Assembly: GCA_027475525.1 (NCBI GenBank)
Contig: JAMWFC010000113.1
Coordinates: forward strand, 2,220,001-2,284,000
Reading direction: 5' to 3'
DNA length: 64,000 nt
From: Macrolepiota albuminosa
Lineage: Eukaryota; Basidiomycota; Agaricomycetes; Agaricales; Agaricaceae
Below are positions 1 to 11,677 of this stretch, one piece after another. A program made the position numbers and the translations under genes. Under the pieces are notes generated by a model. It ran no database searches. It worked only from the letters and a program-made list of their open reading frames with translations, and was not told where the DNA came from. Positions within the stretch are counted from its first letter, which is position 1. Each line of letters begins with the position of its first letter.

Positions 1-658
1 GCTTACAATAATGCTCTGAGAGTTGAGGCAAACTGGGATTGAGCACTGAGTAGTGAAAGACTGTGAGGTTGAGGCTGGGATTAAGCATTGAGTTGTGATT
101 ACTGAGGCCTTAACTGAACAAAGTGAGGTTGAGGCTGGGATTAAGCATTGAGTTGCAATTATTGAGGCCTTAACCGAACAAAGTGAGGTTGAGGCTGGGA
201 TTAAGCATTGAGTTGCAATTACCAAGGCCTTAACCAAACAAAGTGAGGTTGAGAACAAAGTGAGGTTGAGGCTGGGATTAAGCATTGAGTTGCAATTACC
301 AAGGCCTTAACCAAACAAAGTGAGGTTGAGGCTGGGATTAAGCATTGAGTTGCAATTACCAAGGCCTTAACCAAACAAAGTGAGGTTGAGGCTGGGATTA
401 AGCATTGAGTTGCAATTACCAAGGCCTTAACCAAACAAAGTGAGGTTGAGGCTGGGATTAAGCATTGAGTTGTGATTACTAAGGCCTTAACCAAACAAAG
501 TGAGGTTGAGGCTGGGATTAAGCATTGAGTTCTCTATACATACTTGGAGCCCTAACCAAACAAAGTGAGGTTAGGGTGGAGGCTTAGTTGGGGGGGGGTT
601 GGAGGTGAAGCCCCCAACGAGCTACGAAATTTGTGCTGAAGGCACGAATCGTAGCTCA
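1..658 (+). mobile_element. Non-autonomous Helitron A, 3' part
   Basis: The 5' end lies outside the window. The body is mostly a 60-bp minisatellite followed by the three-hairpin terminal module also found at 1348 and 27973. The last four bases are CTCA (655-658) and the next base is T, as expected for insertion between A and T. No coding capacity was seen. It is joined without spacer to the 5' end of Helitron B at 659. Assignment to Helitrons rests on the shared terminus with the autonomous element at 21112-27973. Confidence 0.75.
61..540. repeat. 60-bp minisatellite
   Basis: About eight units of 60 bp, with one 15-bp extra piece near 241-255. Each unit contains an aacc-gaacaaagtga-ggtt core, the same sequence as the first hairpin of the Helitron terminal module, so the array probably arose by amplification of that module. 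Minus-strand reading frames through it are repeat translation, not genes. A shorter version of the array lies at 1095-1220. Confidence 0.9.
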
Positions 659-1348
659 TCTATATAGAATGAGACAACCGTTTTGTGGGAATTATTGATT
701 AGTCAGTTCTGACTAAGGCTGACAAAGAATTGCCTTTTTTGTTTGTTTTCAATGAATGTTGGTAGATAATGCTTAAAAATTTCAGATAAAATCACTGAAA
801 AATCAGAAATAATTCAAGGCCTACTGATACACAGATTTGAGTTTTTTTTTGGAGATTTATAAATGCTTAATGAAATCTGAAAAATTCAAGAAAAATTCAA
901 TTGCTTTATTTTGCAGGAGATGTTAGTAGAAAATGCTTAAAGAATTTCTGGGAAATCACTGAAAAATCAGGAAAAATTTAAAAAATACTGATACACTGAT
1001 TGTTTGTTTTTTGGTATTTATAAATGGCTAAAGAAATCTAAAGAATTCAAGAAGAATTCATTTCAGCTTACAATAATGCTTTGAGAGTTGAGGAAAACTG
1101 GGATTAAGCATTGAGTTGCAATTACAGAGGCCTTAACTGAACAAAGTAAGGTTGAGGCTGAGAATGAGCACTGAGTTAAGCGAACAAAGTGAGGTTGAGG
1201 CTGGGAATAAGCATTGAGTTTTCTATACATACTCCTCTACCCTAACCTCACTTCGTTCGGTTAGGGTAGAGGCTTAGTTGGGGGGAGTTTGGGGGCGAAG
1301 CCTCCAATGAGCTACGAAATTCGTGCCGAAGGCACGAATCGTAGCTTG
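659..1348 (+). mobile_element. Non-autonomous Helitron B (690 bp)
   Basis: It starts TCTATATAGAATGAGACAAC, close to the 5' end of the autonomous Helitron at 21112 (TCTCTATATAATGGGACGAC), and ends in the three-hairpin module with CTTG at 1345-1348. The sequence after 1348 (TTGTTAGT...) matches a Copia LTR that in another copy reads ata-TTGTTAGT (34216-34226), so the 3' junction lies between A and T. The interior is AT-rich and non-coding, with two related blocks near 749-870 and 918-1050. Confidence 0.8.
1234..1347. repeat. Three-hairpin Helitron 3' module
   Basis: Three consecutive inverted repeats. Hairpin 1 (1234-1272) has perfect 13-bp arms around a 13-nt loop. Hairpin 2 (1289-1307) is ttgggggc-gaa-gcctccaa. 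Hairpin 3 (1309-1346) has an 8-bp outer stem (agctacga/tcgtagct), a 2-nt bulge, an 8-bp inner stem (ttcgtgcc/ggcacgaa) and a GAA loop. Related modules end at 658 and 27973. Hairpin 3 reaches to within 1-2 bases of the element terminus. Confidence 0.9.
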
Positions 1349-1760
1349 TTGTTAGTTATACTCCATTACATACTGCCTGATTAGTTAAGCAGTATTAGTA
1401 ATAGCGCAGCCACTGATGTAGTATATAAAGGCAGCCTGTAGATAGAATATTCTCAGGCTGAACAATAGCAGTGTTCTTCTGGCCTACAACTTACTGTAAG
1501 CTGTCTAGTGATGTCTGACTGCTCAGTTAGCCTTGCCAGTCTCTTGCCTGATTCCTGCCTACCTCTAAGCTTGCTTGACTCCCACTTGTCACTAGTACTT
1601 GCTGGCTCTATGGAAAGAATTCCACAGACATCAAGTGTTCCCCTTCCATGGATGAGATAGCTAATGCCATTGAGGATGCCTTATAGCTAAAGTATCCCTT
1701 GCCATAGTATACAGCCTTAATAAACTTCTCTTTCCTGCCCAATAAACATGTTTTTGACAT
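1349..1760 (+). mobile_element. Copia LTR and leader fragment
   Basis: Matches the LTR-like segments at 34219-34384 (+) and 18950-19090 (-): the start TTGTTAGTYATACTCC, a TATA box in tatataaaggcagcc near 1421-1435, and the run to actgtaagct near 1500. It continues into the segment that precedes the Copia integrase remnant at 37960. Its 5' part is absent because Helitron B abuts it. No open frame remains. Confidence 0.6.
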
Positions 1761-2157
1761 TTTTATTTTGAGCTAATGTCTGAATGATGTAATTACCCCA
1801 TCTTTTTGATCAATCATGATCTCCAGTGAAAATTGTGTCATGCCAGAATGAGCCAAATCATGTCAAATAGATGTCAATCAAGTGTAATTGTGCCAAATTG
1901 TGAGATTGTCTTTGATCTCTGTTTTCATTGACTACTTTCAGATATTTGCTTGACCTAGCTTATACCTTCTGACAAGAGACGACGTCATAGCCTTACTTTG
2001 ATCAACATAGTCACACACACATCCAGCATATATATTAAATATATGACTGGTACCCACTATTCTGCATTGTGCTCAATGTATTGCATCTGTGTTCTCTCTT
2101 CAAGTATTCTCAACTAAGCTGTATCTACTGTAGCAGGACAACATAGCTCAAAGTGCT

Positions 2158-5100
2158 GGCCCCAAAAAGCAATACTTCTGTAGTTGTAAAGAATTTTGCA
2201 AGACTCGGTGCAAAGTATCAAGATCAACCTTCTATGCACACAGCAAGAAGAAATCAGTGTCAGCGGTACCATCAGTAACTAGATCTGGTGTAGGACAATC
2301 ATGCACTACGACTTTGGCTGGACAGTATGAAATTTCACAAAATGCAGGTGGAGATCACTTCAAGAATAACGAAGTTCAGAGAGATTCATCTGAAGCAACT
2401 CCTGAAGTGAGTACTGCTTGCCTTTGGCTTGATATAGCCCAGCCAATCTTTCTAGGCCTCTGTAGATTCTCCACTTCTTGACTTAGAAGCAGATTGAGGG
2501 ATGCAAGAACAGCAACATCAAGCACCACCTCCCTCAGGTCCAACACCTAGTGACTATAATGATGATGATGATACATCGGAATGCTACAGTAATATTGAAG
2601 AAGTTCGAATAGCACAACAATTCATAAAAGTTCTCAAGAATGCAGAACTTGATAACAGAGATCTTTCTGCCAAGACAATTGCTGTACTACTAGACTCACC
2701 AAAGGATTCTTTGAAGCTTAATTCAGAAGATGACTCAGACAATGATCTTCTGATGTGCCTCTGCCTCTTTTTAAATGCTTGCAACTCTGCAGATAAGTAT
2801 AACAATGCAATTCGTGCCATTAAACAACAATTTGGAGATCATGACATTCTTTTATATGACCAGCTCAAATGTCAGATTGCACAGCTTACTGGTATCTCTC
2901 CTATCATTTGTGATATGTGCATCAAGTCCTGCCTTGCATATACTGGACCTTTCTCCAACAATCTTCAGCACTGGCATTGTGGTGAGCCTTGTTTTGATCC
3001 TGTTACACACAAATCAAAGCAAGAATTCTATACAATCCCTATAGGTCCAGCCATCCAGGCCTTTAAGCAAAATTACCAGACCACAAGTGACATGAACTAT
3101 TTCTGGTCTCATGTAACCAAGCTCTTAGCAGCATAGCAAAAAAAAGATGTGATTGAACTCATTGACGACATTACCTGTGGAACAGATATTCTGAAGGCTG
3201 TCAATCAAGGTGATATAGGTGAGCATGATACAGTTTTTATAATGTCCTTTGATAGAGCACAAATCTACTGCAACAAGCAATCTGACTGCTGGTTCTATGT
3301 TTGGATTATACTCTGCTTTTCTTCTGAACTTTGCTGTACAAAGCGTTATATAATTTCTAGTGGTATAATGCCTGGCCTATTCAAAATCAAGATTATCAAG
3401 TCTTATCTTGTGGTTGGTCTTTGCCATATGGCTGCCATCAATAAGGCTGGTGGACTTAAAGTTTGAGATGCATTTTGTCAAAAAACTGTCACTTCCAAAT
3501 TCTACATTACTCTTGCAACAGCCAATGGCTCAGAGATAGTTTACCTCAATAGGCTTATTGGTCACTCTGGAAAATATGGCTACCACCTCTAGTATGGCCT
3601 TCCTGGCTGTCATAAACCTGGTGCACCAATATACTACCCAGTTCTATCAAAACCTAATGACTATATTGTTCAAGGCTGTAATTATAATAATATTCCTCCT
3701 TATATTGTCCATCCAATTGATCAAGTTCAGTATCAAAGTAGTCTGACATATGTCATAAATACAAAAACACACCAGGAATATAAATTTCAATGCCGTAAAA
3801 CTGGAATCTGCAAGCCAAGTATTTTTAGCGGCTTATTTCCTAAGACATATCTTGGAATTTCCAACATGTTTCCTGGTAACATCATGCATCTGATTCTGAA
3901 TCTTGCTGATCTTCTTCTGGGATTATAGTGAGGAAAACTAGACTGTGCACGTACAACTGATACAACTGGGGCTTGGCCAAGATGTTGCTAGATGCACATC
4001 CTATTTTCCTGGATCTTTTGACCGTCCACTACAAAACCCTGCCAAAAAAATCAACAGTGGTTACAAGGCCTGGGAATATTTTTTATATGTGTTTGGATTA
4101 GCTCCTGGCTTACTATACAGAGTTCTTCCTTTTCCATTCTAGCACTCATTCTGCAAGATAGTTGCTGGTGTTTGTTTTATCTATCAATGTCAAATACACT
4201 CAATGACTCAACTTGTTGCAGCTCATACATATTTTATTGAAAGTGTAGCAGAATTTAAGGCACTCTACATTCAGCGCAGAGCTGATAGAATTCATTTTGT
4301 ATGCCCCATCATTTACACATTTACACATCTTCTAACTGAAATCTTATGCATTGGACCTGATATTGTCTCTTCCCAATGAACAATGAAATGACAGATTAGT
4401 AGCCTTACTAGTAAAATCAAGCAAGACTCAAACCCATATGCAAATTTATCTCGCCATGCTGTAAAACATGCTGAAGTTATCTGCTTGAAGGCTACATTTC
4501 CAGAGCTTGATCCTCTTTCCAGCAATCAGATTAATTTACCACAAGGTGCCAAGGATGTTGATGATAGCTATGTTTTGCTCTGAGCTGTTGATACTTGTAA
4601 ATGAGCAATAACAGAAGCAGAAAGTGACATATTCTATAAATACTTGATAAACGACATTCAATGTGGACCTGAAAATATCTCATACAACTTCAGGCCTGCA
4701 TTTGTCATATGATGGGCACGTCTGCAACTACCACAGAAATATGGTAGCCAGATTGCACGGTCTCTGTGAAAAGAGAGTTTGAAACTATTGGAAAGAACTC
4801 GAATAGCATAATGAGTTAAAGTATATTGGCCTTTTCCTAAAATTATTTCAATGAATCTCATTTACAAGCATAGCTGCAGTACAAAAATCAGATTGAATTT
4901 GGTGATGTACATTACTATTTTCAATGCAAGTTGAAAACTGGTGTTGTCCGATCATTAGTAGCAATATCTCTCTATAGCCGACCTGACTCTGAGCTGCTGT
5001 CGCTATCTGCTGATACTTTTTGGTCTTGTAGACATTAGGAAAATGATAGTATTGTTGTTGTTGATGTTCATGCAATTCTGGCTATAGTTACTATTGTTAT

Positions 5101-5281
5101 TGTTGATGTTCATGCAATTCTGGCTATAGTTACTATTGTTTCACACTCAACAGATTTGTTGGGCCAAGATTGGAAGGGTCGGGTGTTTGTGGTAAAAAAA
5201 CCTGGTCTATATATCAGCATAATGGCTGGAGTAATAGAGAATATACCAGAAGATGAGGATGATTCTGATATTAATGAATAG
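2158..5281 (+). pseudogene. Plavaka (Tnp2-like) transposase, decayed
   Basis: Cut-and-paste transposase of the CACTA-related Plavaka group. The N-terminus has a Cys cluster (C-x-C-x3-C-x3-C near 2170-2215). The best-kept piece is 2501-3136, with an acidic linker and the family signature DMCIKSCLAYTGPF followed by IPIGPAIQAF. Later pieces keep the family order: FDRAQIYCNKQSDCW near 3250, GHSGKYGYHL near 3560, KTGICKPSIFSGLF near 3800, FPGNIMHLILN near 3870, LPGSFDRP-type (here FPGSFDRPLQNPAKKI) near 4005, an RRADRIHFVCPIIYT block near 4275 and a C-terminal KGRVFVVKKPGL near 5180. The stop at 5281 follows an acidic tail. Several stops and frame changes interrupt it, so it is not functional. A 42-bp tandem duplication lies at 5060-5140. 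Confidence 0.85.
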
Positions 5282-6085
5282 ATTCATGTTGAAATTGCAA
5301 GTTGCAAGTAACTTTGGACAAACAATATAAGTTAACATGAACCACTACCTGATTATAACCATCAACTCTTGTTTTCACACATTCATTATGCTTATGATAC
5401 TTGAGTAGATCAAGAACCTTGACCATGCTACTCTCATTAGCAGTGAAAATCCTGTGTATAAGAAAATCTTTGAGGAACTGCAGAATTCTTGATATCCTAG
5501 CTATATTTTTGCATTCAAGTCTTATTTGGAACTGGATTACTAGCTCTACTCGAAGTTTGCATTCAGATGAAATTCTTACTCAAACTACAGGCATAGCACA
5601 TGATTCAACTCTTTAACACCCAATTTGCCGCATCAAGTACATGCCTGATGGTCGACAATTGGTATATCATGTTTCTGGGCCTATTATAGTTTGTGACACC
5701 CCATTATAATATTGGTACAAGTTCACAGTCTACTTGCTCATAGCTTCATATATTACACAGCAAGAATTGCCTTACCACTGATAACAACAATCCAAACTCT
5801 GAAGATTATACTCTTGTCAAAGAAACTCATGTGGAGATATTGAAAAAGCTGAAAAAATGAAGAAGTTTGTTGAACAGTATCTGCCTCCTGTATTCTTGTA
5901 CCTCATGTGGATCAGCTCTGTGTAGAAGCTCTTCTGCTATCCTCGTATATTTTCTTTGCATTCTGTCAGACTCTCTGTCATTGTAACAGCACTTGTTTGT
6001 ATTATTACTAAACAAACAATTATAATAGTTGTGCCACTTTGCTCGTTTCACTTATCCTCTTTGCATATACTTCACTTAAAAAAGG
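5282..6085. other. Spacer between transposase and accessory gene
   Basis: AT-rich and poor in CpG. Short open frames exist on both strands (for example a 71-codon one at 5401 and a minus one at 5827-6051), but none has recognisable motifs or good splice context. I see no gene here. Confidence 0.5.
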
Positions 6086-8034
6086 ATGTTCAGCAATTCT
6101 CCTGGCTTTCAGTATTCTTCTTCTAGTTCTGGAAATAGCTCATGTTCCCCTCAAGCTCAATATAGCTTTGTTGGAGATTTGAGTTCACCTTCTGTTGACA
6201 AGAGTCAAAATATGGCACTGTTCATAGGAGGAAACACAGCTGCAGCTTTTGCAGGGAATTTTCAACCAAGACACAAAGTAAGTCTGATACTTCTTGGTAT
6301 ACTGACAACTTACATATTAGATTTAGTCTTTTCAAGAATCCTTAGTTACTCATTCAAATGCAGATGTTTGGACAGCACTATTGCAGATATCAACACAAAT
6401 TGAAACATTTTTGAAGCAATTCATACAATCACATCAGGCAATCATGGATCTTATCAGGTATGCAGCCTACAAATATGACATGTCACAAGAGACTATTACT
6501 ATGTCTAGAACATCAATTAATTCTTTACCCTTGCAACCAAAGTCTTTCTCTGTCTCTGAGTCTGGAGACTCTTCAGTATCCTCTACTCTTCTTGCAGTAC
6601 CTTCTCTTAGCAAAGATGACTGCCCTCAGATAAAATATTGGACTCAAAAACAATACACTGCAGCCAAGAAGAAAAAAGCCACAATTACTAGCTTAACATC
6701 GACCAGTAACAGTTCAGCAAATTCATATATCAAGACAAAGGAAGGAGAGCCTGTCAATAAAGATGTCATTGATCACATTTGTACTCATGCCTGTCAGCTT
6801 TGGCAGAGCCTTCACAAAAATGGGATCACTCCAGTGACCTGGACTTTGGCAACTCTCCAAGCATACAACTATTTCGAGCATCATATGTGTCTTCGATTTC
6901 CAGAGCTATCCTATGGTGCCAACAACTGGAAGGCACATATGGTTGCTATCAAGAATTATCCCTCGTGGTATGGAAAGCATATTGGTCATCTCATAAAGGT
7001 CAAGAATGAGCCTCTTGCAGAAAACTGGCAAGACCATCTCAAACAATCTGTATTGATACCACGAACTGCCTCTGAGGAACCTGCAACAAAAAGAGTCAAG
7101 TCATCAAAGTTCAAGCCCACAGCAGCCATAACATTGGCCATAGAGAAGGAAAATGTTGCACCATTACCAGTTTGTTCTGGCCTCTTACTTTTTTTAAGAT
7201 TGACTTACTGGCAACAGGTCATCAATCCTCTGTAAAATTAAAATAATTCACATGAGAAGGCTGACGCTTTTATAGAGCTACTGTATTCTCAAACTCAGAA
7301 GCCATTATGAAACTCACAATATCTTGCTCTACTACTATGTCATCTCTTTTCATTGCCATTAATTCTAGTGACTCAGAAACCATGTAAGTCAAGTACTCCT
7401 GTCTCACTGATCCCAAAACTTATTTCTTGTTTAGCCTTGCCTCTGCTGTTCAATCAAAAACCATGTATGTTACTGCTGTCTAATTTATTTCAGAACTCAT
7501 TGTATTTCTAGTAATCTGACTCCACGATCTGCTGCGCTGTCAAACATTACATTGCTCTCACAGGAAAATCACATCTTGTCATCACAAACCAGCCTTTCCA
7601 TCACTCCAAATGTCACAGTCTCAATGGCATCACAATTAATTCCTGCAGTTGACATGGACACCTTGCAGACCTCCAGTTCTAATCTCAGCAACAACTTGGT
7701 GGAATCAACGATGCAATGTACACCTGGTCCTTTCGATTGTTCTACTGAACATACTTCCCTGCCTGCTACTATGCAAAATGCCACCATTCTGAGTGGCAGC
7801 GAACCACTTATTCCTCCTGCAACAACTTCCCAATGCTTGACTGAAGCCCAGCTACCTCCCCCAACAAAGAAGGGTAAGAGAGCTGTGGCAGGGAAAGGGA
7901 TAAATGGAAAGTGAGCTTTTAACTGTCTTACCTTGTGCTTGTGCATGCTCTCATGCATTTTCAGGAGTCTTTGTAAACGAGAATGGATTGCGAAGCACCC
8001 AGATGGACTTGAAGATGAGTTTGCAACCTATTGA
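6086..8034 (+). CDS. Accessory gene of the Plavaka element, function unknown
   Basis: Partial model. Exon 1 is 6086-6277 (Ser/Gly/Pro-rich start), then an intron 6278-6386 (GTAAGT...TTGCAG, phase 0), then a long exon from 6387 to about 7235, an unresolved stretch with further donor- and acceptor-like sites (7236-7551), an exon 7552-7910, an intron 7911-7964 (GTGAGC...TTTCAG) and a last exon 7965-8034. The long exon has Ser-rich segments, a Lys-rich stretch (AAKKKKATITS) and a conserved-looking core around NNWKAHMVAIKNYPSWYGK. The end reads REWIAKHPDG...EFATY before the stop. I do not recognise a catalytic domain. Its place inside the transposon termini suggests an element-encoded accessory protein; capture of a host gene is the alternative. 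Confidence 0.55.
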
Positions 8035-8606
8035 AACTCACTTATTGCATCAGGAGAGAGCAAGGTAGGCCTTTTGTTCCATTGTAATATTCAAACTGGC
8101 ATGAAAATATACATTTCAGGTGTATGATAGTTGCACAAAAATTGTGAGTACAAGCTTTGTGTCCTTTGTCTTGATCTAATGTGACCGTCGATTCAGCGTC
8201 CCGCAATTCCGACTTAGTAGCGAGCATACCAATGGACTGGTTCATGTTACACCTGATTCAATGTTGCGCACCCTGGAAATTGTCTTATTCACTGGTTTTT
8301 GTCTTACTGGGCTGGTACAGGACTTCGTATCTGTTCCACTGAGTACTATGTACAAGTAGTCGACTAATACAGTAATTCAAAATCAAGCGATATCAAGCTG
8401 AGTAGAAAGAAGCTAGAAAATCGAGCGAAAATGAAAACTATTCTTGGAGTCCGATATGGCTCGATGCCACTCGTTTTCGCTGGATAACAGTCCAGAATTT
8501 CGTGCCATCTAGAGCGAGTTCGTGCCAGATCGAGCGCTTTTTGGTGGGCACGATTTCGCACGTTTCGGCTCATTCTGGCGCGACGCGATTTTCACTGGGC
8601 ATGATC

Positions 8607-9505
8607 AGCCATCAAGCTTCTGCTGATCCGAACCACCTCCCTTTCTTCTTTGCTTCCTTACTTGGCTCTCTATTTTGACATTGGCTTCTTTTCTCTTCCA
8701 GGGTTCCGATTATCTGGGGAACGCTGTTTCCAACCACGCAGGGCAGCCTGCTTCTTTTCGCTTCCCTACCTGGGACCGTTGTTCCCACTACTTGCTTCCC
8801 CTTTTATCTGATCATGCAGGGTAAACTCTTTGTTTCCCCTTATTCTGACGCTTCTGGGTATGACATCGCTGGTCTTTCCTGCCTCTCTGTAGGGTACGTT
8901 ACAAATGTTTCATTCATGAAGAACACACACTAATCAGTCGTACCTAGATTGTTTACTTACATCTCTCTAGGTGTAGACGACGGTCTACATACTGCTATTC
9001 TGTTATAGTTCTAACAGAATAACCAACCTACCTAAAGTGCCATCGCGCATGCTGACCTGCCCTAGGTGGACTTGTCCACATCTCGTTCTCGTCCGTGGTC
9101 CGTGGGTCCGTGTCTTTTCTGCTTTCTCACGGGGTTGGCTGTCAACCATTTTAAACGGGACGTGCTCATGCGGCACGGATTACCTTTTCTTTGATTTCCT
9201 TATTTATAACTAGGTTTGATTAGGTTTTTATCCTCGTGGTCGGCCGGCACGATGACCATCTCCACTGCTTCGGGTTTCTCAGATTGTCTGCTATTGGTTC
9301 CTCCTTACTACAAGACAAGGAAAAGATGCGTTGGGATAGATGCATCACATCACATCACATCGTCATTATTATCTGTTACCGATGCTGTAAATCTCGGGCG
9401 CCCGTGACCCTAGGCTATCATTTGACAGACGATTTGCTTATACATACTTAGAAGGAATGAAAGCATCACCCCGAACCTTTCGATTTCGAACACTCTCCAG
9501 CTGCA
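8607..9505. other. Intergenic region upstream of P450
   Basis: Host-like composition with normal CpG. No credible gene: the open frames at 9216-9706 overlap the P450 start or lack support. An AT-rich tatttataact near 9200-9211 could serve as a core promoter element, but nothing proves it. The P450 start codon is at 9506. Confidence 0.5.
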
Positions 9506-11677
9506 ATGATCTCTGCGAGCGGTATCAACGCGATTGGTGTACTCTGTACCTTCATAGGTGTGTTTATTTTGAGGAAGCTGCTTAGCCGCACACAAACACA
9601 ACATGGGCCCCTCCCTCCTGGTCCGAAGGGATACCCGGTGATTGGAAATGTCCTGGATATGCCCTACGAACGTGAATGGGAATCGTTCAGGAAATGGGGC
9701 CAACAATATGGTGAGCCTTGGTTGATGCAGGCTGATTCAAGATAACGAACATCAGTAATCTCGTCGCAGGCAAGATATGTTCAATAAAAGTCCTTGGTCG
9801 GGTAATAGTAATTCTGAATTCGACGGAGATAGCCAAGGAGATACTCGAGAAAAAAAGCGCGATTCACTCTGATCGTCCTGTGATGCAAATGGCGGGGAAC
9901 CTCGTTGGCTGGCGGGACTCTCTTGCCTTCATGACTTATGGAAATCGGTTCCGCCGCGTCCGTCGTTTTTTGCATGACCTTGTTGGAAGTAAAGCCAGCA
10001 TTCAGAGGTTCTCTTATGTCGAGGAGGTCGAGACACATAAATTCCTTCGTCGTGTCCTTGCGAACCCTGAGGACCTTGCTCAGCATATTCGACAGTAGGT
10101 TATTCTTTGCTTCGTTTTGTAAGCGCCTGATATCTACAGGATCTTTTAAGTACTACAGGAGCTATAATCACACGAATAACGTACGGTTATGAGGTCAAGG
10201 ACAACGACGATGCCTTTGTAGAGCTAGCCGACAGATGCATGGCTCAATTCTCTGTTGCTACAACACCAGGCCGCTTCATTGTTGATGTTTTCCCACCACG
10301 TCAGCTTTTTTTGTCTTCTTTTCCGACTTGATGGACCAAAATAATTTTTCTGTTCACTTTTGTAGTGCGTCATGTTCCGATGTGGGTTCCTGGAGCTGGA
10401 TTTAAAAGGAAAGCGAAAGAGTGGGCTGCTACTCTAGCTGAAATGGCCGAAAAACCTTATATTATTGTGAAGAAGAAATTGGTAGTTCATACGCAATCGG
10501 CCCGCATCTCCTGATCTGACCATTCTCAAGGCCGAAGGTACAGCACAAGACTCGTTTGTGTCCAATCTTTTGGCAGGTAAAGACGTGGATCATGAAGAGG
10601 AGCTCGACATCAAGTGGAGCGCACTCAGTCTATATGCAGGTACGCCCATGCGTAATCCATTCAACCCCTTGCTTGATTTTTGAGTCTTTTGATATTTCAA
10701 TCAAGGTGGCTCTGATACCGTAGGTCACTTTTTTCGTTTAGTCGGACTTGGCAGTGCTTAAGCTTCGATTAAACCTTTTGAACTTAGACTGTATCTGCGA
10801 TATACTCGTTTTTCCTGGCTATGGCTCTGACGCCTGAGGTCATGAGGAAAGCTCAAGCAGAGATCGATTCTATTGTCGGCAATGATCGGCTTCCGACTCT
10901 TGAAGACCGTCAGCATCTACCATACATCGACGCACTTATAAAGGAAGTTTTTCGATGGAGCGTTGTAGCTCCTCTTGGTGAGCGATTATGGCGTTCCCTC
11001 CCTTGCATATTGTCTTTTTATTGAACTGATTTCTAGGCTTACCACATTGTTCGATTGAGGATGACATGCACCATGGGTACTTCATCCCCAAGGGTACCGT
11101 TGTGATAGTCAACGTACAGTAAGTCAGATATAGTCACGAACTTGAATATCTTTCTTCTTCTTTACTCTTTTTAGGGGGATTCTTCATGACCCTGACGTCT
11201 ATGCTGATCCACACAAGTTCAATCCAGAGCGGTTCATCGCGACCGAAGACCGACCCGGTGAACCCGATTCTCGCAATGTCGCCTTTGGTTTTGGAAGACG
11301 GTAAGCGCATGCATCAGTCCAGCTCTCATCGTGATCTTTCTCATGGTACAATTTCAAAGGATTTGTCCGGGTGCTGTCACGACTGTCTACTCTCAACTTC
11401 ATCATTAATTGACGCCGTTATTTAGGGATGCATCTCGCGGATGCCTCGGTGTTCATGTCGTGTGCGATGGCTCTTGCTGTTTTCGACATCACCAAGTCCG
11501 TCGAGAATGGAGTTGTCATCGAACCTGTACACGAGAAGAGCGAAGGCACAGTGAGGTATAGCGAATCATTTTGTTGCCTCTCGAGTAGGATTTGATTTCT
11601 CGTCTCATAGCCACCCGAAACCATACAGATGTTCTATCAAACCTCGTTCCCGGAAAGCTGCTTCGCTTCTTGATTAA
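9506..11677 (+). CDS. Cytochrome P450 monooxygenase (12 exons, 507 aa)
   Basis: Heme-thiolate monooxygenase, expected on the ER membrane with a P450 reductase. Exons: 9506-9710, 9770-10094, 10151-10299, 10366-10481, 10531-10639, 10706-10719, 10788-10977, 11037-11118, 11175-11300, 11360-11370, 11426-11555, 11611-11677; total 1524 nt, uninterrupted. Visible motifs are the N-terminal membrane anchor ([13 protein letters not shown]), the Pro-rich hinge ([13 protein letters not shown]), the I-helix AGGSDT, the K-helix EVFR, PERF, and the heme loop FGFGRRICPG with the Cys ligand. All catalytic residues are present, so the enzyme looks functional. Two micro-exons (14 and 11 nt) encode parts of the I-helix and heme motifs. 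The substrate cannot be inferred; it resembles the basidiomycete P450s often labelled O-methylsterigmatocystin oxidoreductase-like, a label that does not prove activity. No biosynthetic cluster is visible next to it. Confidence 0.92.

Larger units (their letters stand above)
1822..8599 (+). mobile_element. Plavaka/Tnp2-type DNA transposon
   Basis: Left end CCAGTGAAAATTGTGTCATG (1823-1842) and right end, read on the minus strand, CCAGTGAAAATCGCGTCGCG (8598-8579) form terminal inverted repeats; the match continues into gccagaatgagcc. CATGATC flanks both sides (1815-1821 and 8600-8606), consistent with a target-site duplication. Inside are a decayed Tnp2-like transposase and a separate spliced gene. 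The inner boundary of the inverted repeats was not resolved. Confidence 0.8.

Noticed and set aside
219..494. 91-codon minus-strand ORF with repeated VKALVIATQCLIPASTSLCL
   Set aside because: It is a translation of the 60-bp minisatellite (60 is divisible by 3, so a frame stays open); it has no independent support.
1..540. CRISPR array
   Set aside because: Units are contiguous 60-bp minisatellite copies without unique spacers, in a eukaryotic genome.
5060..5140. Additional member of the 77-bp duplication set
   Set aside because: Its period is 42 bp; it is an ordinary short tandem duplication.
7569..7958. 129-codon minus-strand ORF
   Set aside because: Shadow of the accessory-gene exon 7552-7910, which is supported by a following intron and exon.
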